Part shown: one piece after another, positions 55,193-64,000 of the stretch
How the letters are laid out: the number at the start of each line of letters is the position of its first letter
How positions within the stretch are numbered: the first letter of the stretch is position 1
Assembly (NCBI GenBank): GCA_033065855.1
Contig: JAVXUO010001937.1
Coordinates: 36,547 to 100,546, forward strand
Length of the DNA: 64,000 nt
Direction: 5' to 3'
Source of the DNA: Escallonia rubra
Lineage: Eukaryota; Streptophyta; Magnoliopsida; Escalloniales; Escalloniaceae
Notes under the pieces: generated by a model
The model's input: the letters and a program-made list of their open reading frames with translations, nothing else
Told to the model about the DNA's origin: nothing
Databases searched by the model: none
Position numbers and translations under genes: made by a program

Positions 55193-58190
55193 TGAAGAGG
55201 TGTCAAAGGGCCTGGTCCAAGTCAAATCCCTTGGCCCAAAATTTAGGGCCGGGCTTGTGCTAAACCCGGGCCTAAATAAAAAAATAATTGTTTTTAAATT
55301 TCTTTTTATTCATTTTTTTACGGTAAACTTAAATTTAAGATAAATGTGTTCATAAGCCCTCCTCTTTTTATCCGGATTCGGGACCAGTTGCTTGTAAACA
55401 AGTAGGCAAAATTACCTATTTCTTTTATATATGTATAAAGGATTAATTTTTTAAAAAAGGTGAGAAAAAGTATCTATTTTGCTTGTACATAGCCACATTC
55501 TCATGTGCATTATTTACTTTGAATATATATAATTTGTTTGAAAATAATCTACGGCAAAAATGTAATCTATATTTTAGGAAATAATTTATTCAAAAAACTT
55601 GAAAAAAGGAAAATTTCTAATCATCTGGAAGATCTTCAAAGCTCGAATGGTTGCTCTTCCTATCATCAACTGGTTTATCTTGTCCCAGTATTTTGGATTA
55701 GGATAATCCTTCTGACATATACATAAATCGAGTGACTAGGGATTAAATTGACTCTTCATGTCATCCAACATCCTCACGCTCGCTGAAAATGCCGACTTCG
55801 AAGCAACCGTGGAGGCTTGCATTGGTTATACATCCCGGGCAATTTGGGATAAAGTTTTATAAATTTTTGCATTTTTTGTTTCCAAAAAGTTAAGGAATCA
55901 AAATTAATCTGCTCATCCATTGGTAATGAAGAATAATGATCAGTATTTGCATATAAACCAATTTCATTAAAAAAGAAAAAGGAAGACAAACCTGTAAAAC
56001 TATAAGTACTCCGCTGTCAGCAGAAATTTTGATATAAATTACAAAGATCTTCAAATGACTTACTCACTTTCTTTATAAGATTGGTTGTGTCAGCTGCCAT
56101 GTAGCACATTTTTTTAGATATTTTTACTATTGAGATATCCGCGCCATGCAACTTTAACCTAGGATCCAAACAAGTGGTGATAACAAAAACAAGAAGCAAT
56201 TCCGCCCAATATTTTTTAAACTTAATGTCCATTTGTTCGACTATACCCCGAAAGGATCTTATATCTCTCCATTTCGCTAAAATGCTAGCAATTTTTAGAA
56301 TTTTTATCATAGCGATAAGGGACGTGGGATAGTATGCCAGACAATAGAATGGTAGACGTGTAAAATACCTCCAAAAATTCAACTAGCTATGCAGTAATCT
56401 ACCAATCATCTTGACCTGACAAGCTTTGTGGAAACATAATTACTATGTAGTGAACATACACTTCTTTTTATACCATAACATGTAAAAGTATTTGATATGT
56501 GGAGTTCCACATATGCACGACATTTGTAAATGGTCTCCTACGAGACAAACTATATTGAACACACGAAACTTTAAATTGCTGTATTTTCGGACCCAAACAA
56601 TTACGTCGCCATATCCCTTATTTTGTGAAGAATATCTCCAGCAGCAGCTAAATCATCTTGAACAATTAAATTAATTATATGGCAAATATATTGAACATGA
56701 AATAATTTGCTTCACGTTTAGGTCTAAGGTTCGCCTTTAAGACTTCAAGAGCAACTAAATTGTTAGAAGCATTATCAGAACTGATACTCATAATATTATC
56801 CTTTATTTTAAAGGTGTTGCATACTCAGACTATAATATTAGCAACGTTAATTGTATCGTGCAGATAAGGAAAGAGTTCTAAACCAATGATTCTCTTGTTC
56901 ATAAGCCAATCAGAATCAATCTAGTGGGCCGCCCCACACAAGCATAATTAACTAGAGAAAAAAAATAGATTTTAAACATCAGAAGTAAGACTAACTTTAC
57001 CATCAAATTTATCAAAATAATAAATCAAGCGTCTTTTAGCAACATTAAACTGTCTAAGTGCATCAAATTTAGACGTGTCATCAAATTTAGACGTGTTTCT
57101 ATGAACTTTTTTATACAAAGGTTGCACGTAAGTTTTCATATATCTAGAATACTTATCATTATCAGTTAAATAAGAAGCTTGTTCACCTTGAACAATAAAT
57201 TCAGCAAGATCGTCGTCTCTCTAATTATTAATTGATAACTTACCCTCAAAAGATAACTGTATTTGGGTAGAATCGACATGGCCTTAATTAGCTACAATTG
57301 TCAGGAAATGCGCATTCAGATGTCCATTACCACTACCATACGAATGTCATCAACTGTAATATCGTCAAAATGATTTTAACATTGAGCGTTCTTTCTTTCT
57401 TCCCACCCCGTTTGGACATAATTGCTCGGTCCTTCATCATGATGACCACTCATCGGGATAAAATTTTATCCTGGAATAGTGGTGTCGCAAATCGAGCTGC
57501 GTCCTTAACTAAAATGATGGGTATCTTGTAAAGTTGTATATTCAAAATCTGGAATATTTTCATTAATCTGAATAAATTTTTGGGTATCTATACCTATTAG
57601 TGATGGATCTTGAAATTCTGGTGCTTGTGATATTGAACATTTTTGCCTATATGATCTAAATAATCTTGACATATTTGACGTTAAAATTGTTTGACTAATG
57701 AAAAATAAAACTGGTAAGAGTAATTAAATAAAAAAGAATAAAAGTACTAAATAATACTTGTAATTGAAAATTGGAGAGGGTTAATACTTAGTAACAAATA
57801 AGAATGGTAGGAAAGCTTGTAGAATTTAGATGAGAGAGAGTGAGAAGATTGGTGTAAAAATGTGAAGAGAGGAGGTGAGTTTATAAAAATTTTAAAGTTC
57901 ACAAAAGACCAATTTACCCCACTTCCCTCCACATTTCATCAAGTGGTCGTGCTACTTTTGTGCTGCTTACTGAACAAACAATTGGATTTCTTATCCCCCT
58001 ATAAACTAGCCGTGTATAGTTGTTGGGGAGGGTAAAAGTACATAAAAGAGTTGTTGGAATCTTGTTGGACGAAAATACCCCCAAACTAGCCGTTATATAG
58101 TTGTTGGGAGGGTAAAAGTGAAATTTTTAGAATTATAGCCATTTGAGGGAATATGGTTGTTTTTTAAATTTTCGGGCCGGGTCAAATCCG
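55193..58190 (-). mobile_element. hAT transposon with decayed transposase, right end damaged
   Basis: The left end has AGGTGTCAAAGGGCC and GGGCCGGGCTTG. The right side at about 58172-58188 has GGGCCGGGTCAAATCCGAG, inverted relative to the left subterminal region. GTGTCAAA/GGGCCGGG ends are common in plant hAT elements. The coding remnants at 55770-57540 lie on the minus strand. An LTR retrotransposon begins directly after the right side, at 58196, and may have removed the true terminus. Confidence 0.65.
56017..56950 (-). pseudogene. Decayed hAT transposase (RICESLEEPER-like)
   Basis: Minus-strand frame 56017-56382 carries EQMDIKFKKYWAELLLVFV followed by TCLDPRLKLHG, the hAT region just before the dimerisation domain. 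Upstream on the same strand, 56480-56940 encodes fragments such as LMNKRIIGLELFPYLHDT and ISSDNASNNLVALEVLK, matching the RNase H-like core. Several stops and frameshifts break it. A BED zinc finger could not be confirmed. Confidence 0.75.
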
Positions 58191-58195
58191 AGCTT

Positions 58196-58692
58196 TGTTC
58201 CTATTATTTAGGGATAAGCGTAGTCATTTATTTTTTAAAGTATAGTTACGATAGGAGAAGTTATCTTCCATGAGAAGTTATTGGGTAGTTATATTCTATA
58301 CTTTATTGTACAATAATTACTTGTCGCGTGACTTAAATTGAAGTCTTTTTCTTCTAATTTATTCTATACAAGAAGAACACAACTCAACATCCCAAATAAA
58401 TCATGGCTTAAATTTAAGTCTTTTTCTTCTAATGTATTAATTTTGCTATCAATTGGTTGCAATTGCAAATTCTTAGATTGAGACCTTGTATTGTGTAAAC
58501 ACTAACTCGTTATTAATCAAATCAAGACTCTTTGTCATTATGGGGGCATTTACTTTTTTCTTTCTTCAGCTTAAGTCATAAGATTTAGTTTCCATTTCTA
58601 AAGAAGTTACCTGAGAGTGGCAAAAAAGAATCCAAGCATCGAATCAATTGTAGCATTTTTCCTGCAAATAGAGTTTGTTTTGAGCACAAACA
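58196..58692 (+). repeat. 5' LTR (497 bp)
   Basis: It starts TGTTCCTATTATTTAGGGAT and ends GAGCACAAACA. Shared blocks with the 3' LTR include TAAGCGTAGT/TAAGTGTAGT, AAATTTAAGTC.TTTTCTTC and TCAAATCAAGACTCTTTGTC. Confidence 0.82.
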
Positions 58693-59546
58693 TTGGCACG
58701 CTCGGTGGGATCATTTTAATCTGAAAGTAAAAATGCCAAGTACTAGAATTCCGGGTGTTTGAAAATATATTTTCAAGTAATTCTTTAAAACTTAGGCCCG
58801 ATTTAATGAAGTAAGGGATAATCTATTGGTTAATTTAGGAAGAGGTCATACCTCTGCGTCTTTGGCCCCTACAAATGACATACAAAGAGTTTGTACTTCC
58901 ATCTTACATGGATGTGACACTTACTGGTTAGGATTTTTTGGATGATCTCATGACTTGCATGAATGCAAATCATGACCAACTTATTCTATCAATTATTTTT
59001 ATAGCAACTTCTAATGAACAACAAAAGTTTCAAGATGAAATCAAGAGTTTCCATCAACTCTATGTAGAAATACTTCAAATTACCAATAATGGCTTAACCT
59101 TTTGATTGTGCGCACTCGTCATGTTTAGATAACCCTAAGTTCATGAACTTGAGTTTGTCAAAGAACATGTTTTTCTTTCATCTTTGGTGGGAAATTCTGA
59201 AAATGAAATTAGTGGACATCTCATTTCATCAATGAATTTGGTTCAGAAAGCTGATGAAAGGCGTGACATAATCAGAAACTGTGATATCTGTTAAACCATA
59301 TGACTTGTTACTAGATATAATTGATAGATTTGAAGTTAACATTAGTTTGTATGCTGAAAAACATGAACTCGTGCCAAAAATGATTAAAGAAATTGAATAA
59401 CCATGTATGTTCTATAATTGATACGGCTGCGGACAAGTTTGCAAGCCTGTTATGGTTGAAAGCGTAAAAATTCCCTAGTGTTAGTGAATTTGAAGCTTTT
59501 GACACCATGAATTTTGTCGGAAAACATGCATTTTGGGATCTAGTTG

Positions 59547-60118
59547 TAGGGGTGAGCATTTAAACCGTTGAAACTGATCCAATCGTGAAAACCGAACCAA
59601 CCAATCTGTCTATTTCCAAACCGATCTAAAAATCAATCGGTTTGGTTTATTTTTTTCCAAACCGTACATTCGGTTCGGTTCGAATTTTTTTGAAACTGCA
59701 TAAACCGAACCAACCGTATATAATATAACATATATATATTTTTAATCTAATCCTTGTTATTTTTTACTAACCCTAGTGATCTAAGCACTCATATAAAATG
59801 GGATAAACCCCTAAATCCCTTAATGTAACACGCATTTTTCACTTACCGCCTACATCTCACTAAGTGTTATTAATTATGATAAAAGAATTCAGTTTTTTTG
59901 GAGCTTATTAGTATGTATAAGTTATTAATTTTTGGACCTAAACTTGCCTAAAATTGAGTTTGGCCCAAACCGATTAAACCGTCCAAACCGAACCGTTCAA
60001 TCCGTTCAACCCGCAGAAACCGAACCGTTCAAGTATGATTTGGTTTTTTTTCTTCCAAACCGAGGTTGGTCGGTTCGGTTTGGCACTCAGCCTCCAAACC
60101 GAACCATGCTCACTCCTA
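59547..60118. mobile_element. Non-autonomous hAT element, 572 bp, perfect 8-bp TSD
   Basis: TCTAGTTG lies at 59539-59546 and again at 60119-60126. The left end is TAGGGGTGAGCAT and the right end ATGCTCACTCCTA. The interior holds many CGGTTCGGTT/AACCGAACC motifs in both orientations. This is a classical hAT structure. Confidence 0.93.
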
Positions 60119-60154
60119 TCTAGTTGGTGTTATATATTATGGAGAAAGAAAGTT

Positions 60155-60468
60155 GGCCCCGTACGCTTACCATATTCGTTTTCTGTTTTTAGAAATGATG
60201 ACGAAAAAGATTCCTTTTTTGCGTACTTTTACCATTTTCTGTTTTCGTTTTGGATAAAATTACTCAAATAGTAACAAAAAACTGAAAACACCTAAAGTGT
60301 TTTCAGCTTTTTTCACTCAAACTTAACCCAATATAAGAAAAAATAGCTAATTTTTTTTTTGTAAAAATGATAAAAGTACAGGAACGGATTTTTAAACTGA
60401 ATATGAAAATCATGAAAATGAAAATAAAAAATGAAAACAGAAAACAAATATGGTAAGCGTACGGGGCC
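60155..60468. mobile_element. Inverted-repeat MITE, 314 bp
   Basis: The left end GGCCCCGTACGCTTACCATA is a perfect inverse of the right end (TATGGTAAGCGTACGGGGCC). The inverted repeat continues in AT-rich form (TTTTCTGTTTT). The target duplication is not clear, so the superfamily is unassigned. Confidence 0.88.
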
Positions 60469-60839
60469 TAAATTTTTGTGTTTTCTAGCTTTTTCTCTTG
60501 GCTATGCATGTTGGAATAAGAGAATGTTCAATGGATTCGTATATTAGTAGGTAATATTGTTCTATGACTTGTTTAGTAATTTGGCCAACCATGGCCCGTT
60601 GACTTATGGGGTTGCATTGTCAACTCAAGAGAGTAAAACTTCTGACATCAATAAGACAACAAATTTGCTGAATGCTAGAGCTTAGCATTTTCTTAGAGCA
60701 TACATATTGGTATACACCTAGTTGCAGGTTATTGGCCCACTGAATAAAAGTTTTGGTGGCTGTTGGTTAAATTCCCTTAGGTATGACAAACCTCGAGGAA
60801 AAAGCTATTTGAATGGTTGGATTGATGAGTTAGCCTAAT

Positions 60840-62010
60840 AAAAAACTTTCTCTCTAAAAATATCTCTCTCACTTCTCTCTAAACAAACCTTCCATAGAAA
60901 GCCACCGCGGCCCCCCACCGTGCGATGGCGCGCGTGGGGCGACGTCCGGAATCCGGTCTAGGACTATGTATTCAATATGTGTGTGTGCACACACGAGCTT
61001 TGAGGACAGGCATCATTCGAGGCCGACGGTAGATCGCGGATGGACGAAGGTGGCCGACGACGGTGCGGTGGCTGGCGCCATCTTCCCCAGCAACGATCAG
61101 GGACGACAATGCCTGTACATGCGCCGATTTGCCAGATGTCTTCAGATTTATGAAGATCTTAGGTATTTTCTTCATCTTTTAGATCTGAGAGGTCTAAATC
61201 AAAGTGATGGTCATGTGTCGACGACGGCCGTAATTTTTGCCGGTAGTAATTAGAGCTCAAGAGTTGGCTGTGGGGTGTCTGTTGTGGTTATTGGGCACTG
61301 TGTCTAGGGTTTTGGTGTGTTACGCAGTGATGTCCTTGGGGTGGGGGGATGGGGGGATAGGGCCTCGGGGGATCTTGGGGGTTTTAGGCGTGTGTTGTGC
61401 GTTGGGTGGGGGTGGAGAAGGAAGGGTTGGGGCCCTAGGGAGGGGTTTTCAGGGTAATCTGCTCTAGGGGTTTTGTGTGTGGGGATTCTCTTGGAGGGGG
61501 GGGGAATTGAATACAGTCTAGCTTAGCCCTGGTTTATGATTGTTGGTTTGCTACCCGGCTTTATGGTGGTCGTGTTTTGGAGTGGAGATGCCGGTAAAAT
61601 ATTGTGAACCATGCAAGGTTTATTGCCTTTTGTATTTGCATTGTGATTCCTTTGATTGTCGAGTACATCTTCGATTTCCGTCCGGTTCCCGTGGACTTTC
61701 TCATTGTAATTTCTATGTATTTTAGATTTACAGTGTTTTGTCTGTAGCTTATTAGGTGTTTTATATAATATTTAGGCCTCCGCTTGTTATATAAAGTTAA
61801 TCTAAAGTGTATGATATGCTCTACTTTAGTTTAATTGTAATTTGTATCGGGTCTATTGGTTCGTTATTAGTTTCTGACCTTTATGGTCTTGTATACACAG
61901 AGTCACGAAAATGTCGTGACCTTTACTCGCCGTTGGACAACTTTGTAATCTGTTTAATTATCAATGCTAATATCTTATTTACCCAAAAACACAAAAAAAG
62001 ACCGGATTGC
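60840..62010 (+). mobile_element. Non-LTR-type retroelement, copy 2
   Basis: Related to the element at 19999-21296. Shared features are the CTCTCTAA(A/G) start, the GC hairpin CCCCACCGTGC...GCGTGGGG (about 60910-60942) and the 3' segment with TTTAATTGTAATTTGTAT and GACCTTTATGGTCTTGTATA. It also has the stem-loop GTCACGAAAATGTCGTGAC (61902-61920) and the end TTATCAATGC followed by an A-rich tail. No open reverse transcriptase frame. The target duplication is not clear. Confidence 0.72.
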
Positions 62011-62833
62011 ATTAATCTCTAAATGAAATTTAAACCGCAATAACTGGTGGGTTTTGTGACAAGTACGCATCATATGGCGCCTTTCATTCATTGGTCAAGT
62101 GTGCAGCAGTAAGCAAACTGCTCCGGCTGCAAGTTAATGTTCTCTTGATTGTGGAACTTTTATTGCACTTATACTACGAAGGAAAGCCAGAAGAAAAGTT
62201 CAACAGCAACTTACTGGGCAAAAAGCTCCACCATCATGGTGCCACAAGAAAATAAAATGCAAAGTGCATGATGCACGATTGCATTCTCCAAGTTGTTTGC
62301 AACTTGATGGTACCTAGGGCAATTCTGATCAAGGCATATATTGTCTGGTGCGGTGTACCATGCTGTGCTTGAACTTCTCCTATTGATGTGGTCGGAAAAG
62401 AGAATGGCTCATGGCTTGGAAGTTGGTCAATCGATTGAAAATGAACTTAGCCATCAACTGCTGCCGTGTTCCACCTATATATGTTTGCAGTGGTGGTATA
62501 TGGCTTTCTGAATGTTAACAAGAAGACCTTATGAGCACGGACCGAGATTGCTTCTTTAGAAACAGCCAATTCAAATATTTTGGGTTTTGGAGTGCTCTTT
62601 CAGAATGCTGATGGCTTTTCATTTGCTTGAACCCGGGTGGCAATGTTGAGACCAGAAAATTATACACTGCCAATAGCCACTTTAAGTTAATGACTTTTCT
62701 TGTTTTTAACTAAATGCCACTAAATGTCATTCTGTCTCTTGTTATTATTTGCCCAAAAGAAAAAAGAGGATATAATGACGATACAAGTTTGGAAGTTTTT
62801 CTCTCACTTGAAAAAAGTAGTTTATGTAAAAAG
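62011..62833. other. Internal region of the LTR element, no supported gene
   Basis: The sequence between the nested non-LTR element and the 3' LTR is less AT-rich but has no frame that I can match to integrase or RNase H. Confidence 0.5.
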
Positions 62834-63270
62834 TGTTCTTATTATTTACGGATAAGTGTAGTTCATTAATTTTTAGAGAGTAGTTATTTCGAAAAAAATT
62901 GTTTTCTGTGAGAAGTTGATTGGTAGTTATTTTCTATATTAGTTCAACTCAACACCCCAAACAAAATGTGACTTAAATTTAAGTCCTTTTCTTCTAATGT
63001 ATTGACTTTGATGTCAATTAATTGCAATTGTAAATTCAGGTTTTAGTTCGACGACTTGTACTTTATAAATACTCACGATCATCACCATCATCAAATCAAG
63101 ACTCTTTGTCTTTATGGGTGCATTCAAATTCTTTCTGTTTAAATCATAATTAAAGTTTAGCTTCCTTCCTCGGAAAAGTTCTCAGAAAGAGGTAAAAAAG
63201 AATCCACACATTAAATCAGTTGTAACATTTTACTTACAAATTAGTTGAGAGTTTGCTTTCAAGCACAAAT
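62834..63270 (+). repeat. 3' LTR (~437 bp)
   Basis: It starts TGTTCTTATTATTTACGGAT and ends near AAGCACAAA. It is shorter than the 5' LTR because of an internal deletion of about 60 bp (the 5' LTR's TGGCTTAAATTTAAG region appears only once here). The divergence suggests an old insertion. Confidence 0.8.
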
Positions 63271-64000
63271 GTGAGGGCTATGGCTTAGACACTTAGACAT
63301 CCTATTCATGAACAAGCCACAACCTTGCACAATCATAGTTTATGCATGCCAATAAGGCCTTTCACAATCCACAGCTTCATGACACGAAGAACCACCTATA
63401 TCGATCGTTGTCCAATACCTAGCTACATTTAGATTGTTGCTGGCATGTTAATGTTGCAAAGGACCACAAATCCTTTGCTGACCAAACAACATTTTTCGTC
63501 CACATACAAACTACAGCATTTGTGACATTTATTCAGCTGTAGTCCCATCATAGAATGTGATTTCACTACTGTGGTGAGGGAACCTTATCTCATACACCGT
63601 TAGGTACCATTTCTCTTTCTGGTTCCAAGTGTCAACTCTAAAACACTGACACACTTATCGATAGCAATGTTTTGGCTGTCTCGATCTGTCATCGCGACCA
63701 TACGATCGATTAGCCCGCAAAAGCTAAGGGTCTCTTTAACATGGTATATATTATCGTTGGAACGATGTGACTCTAATCAAATAATTTCACTGCACGTTAA
63801 TCTTCTCAGCGGTTACAAGTACTTACTACTCCTCACTTTTTCCCTCGGACGAGGAAACAAGAAGAGAGAAAGCATTAGACAGTTCTACAATCATATCTCA
63901 GAGTTTTTCATCAAGAGTTTGTCTATATATTCCTCTAGGAAAGTATGGTTCCTTCAAGGGGAACTTGTGATCTCCGAGTCTGAAAATTTTGCTCAACTTC
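63271..64000. other. Terminal intergenic segment, no supported gene
   Basis: No frame above 60 codons with recognisable similarity was seen, and no repeat ends. Any gene starting here would continue beyond the window. Confidence 0.5.

Larger units (their letters stand above)
58196..63271 (+). mobile_element. Degenerate LTR retrotransposon with nested insertions
   Basis: The two LTRs (58196-58692 and 62834-63270) are in the same orientation. A primer-binding-like sequence, TTGGCACGCTCGGTGGGATC, directly follows the first. I found no intact gag-pol; internal frames are short. Nested in it are a hAT element (59547-60118), a small inverted-repeat element (60155-60468) and non-LTR element copy 2 (about 60840-62010). 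No matching 5-bp target duplication was seen. Confidence 0.75.

Noticed and set aside
1-64000. Metabolic gene cluster linking all five genes
   Set aside because: RUS1, JMJ, PPR and CCD4 belong to unrelated processes and are separated by transposon blocks; only the CCD4 pair shows a functional relation.
1-64000. tRNA, rRNA or CRISPR arrays
   Set aside because: No cloverleaf with A/B boxes, no rRNA-like conserved blocks and no regularly spaced repeat with unique spacers were seen. The palindromic repeats at 167-345 have conserved spacers, not unique ones.

Overview
This window is nuclear DNA of a flowering plant, most likely a eudicot. Evidence: multi-exon genes with GT..AG introns, chloroplast transit peptides, a PLS-type PPR protein, RUS1 and CCD4 orthologue-like proteins, AT-rich intergenic DNA and many plant transposon families. 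The species cannot be named from the sequence alone. No rRNA, tRNA or CRISPR was recognised.

I can support five protein-coding genes, all on the + strand. (1) 4523-9176: a RUS1-like chloroplast protein (DUF647/RUS domain), 7 coding exons, 644 aa. (2) 10173-17050: a JmjC-domain 2-oxoglutarate/Fe(II) oxygenase of the JMJD7/JMJ32 type, 4 coding exons, 370 aa, with a 5.4-kb third intron. (3) 21666-22985: a single-exon PPR protein resembling the At1g31790 type. (4) 40470-44196 and (5) 45435-50024: a head-to-tail pair of carotenoid cleavage dioxygenase 4 (CCD4) genes, 595 and 584 aa. Each has 3 exons with identical intron positions and phases and all four iron-binding histidines.

Most of the rest is transposable-element debris. 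1-4400: AT-microsatellite-associated palindromic repeats, a MULE-like inverted-repeat element and LINE-like sequence. 10848-16706: JMJ introns holding a Stowaway-like MITE and a hAT-type element with a perfect 8-bp target duplication. 19999-21296: a non-LTR-type retroelement with a 16-bp target duplication just upstream of the PPR gene. 23750-27020: a probable solo LTR and a decayed gag-only Ty3/gypsy-like element. 29250-35870: hAT-like and MULE inverted-repeat elements and a decayed MULE transposase interrupted by a GC-rich repeat and LTR-like block. 36900-40060: hAT-like, Stowaway-like and foldback MITEs. CCD4b intron 1 holds a 1.33-kb MULE (9-bp TSD) and a 435-bp CACTA element (3-bp TSD). 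55190-58190: a hAT with decayed transposase. 58196-63270: an LTR retrotransposon carrying three nested insertions.

The CCD4 pair is the most likely source of trait-relevant biology, because CCD4 enzymes cleave plastid carotenoids to apocarotenoids and affect petal and fruit colour and aroma. RUS1, the CCD4s and probably the PPR protein act in organelles; the JmjC protein is probably nuclear or cytosolic. They look like unrelated neighbours, not a pathway cluster. Gene models were made by translating exons and matching splice phases by eye. Family names come from recognised conserved blocks, not from database searches.
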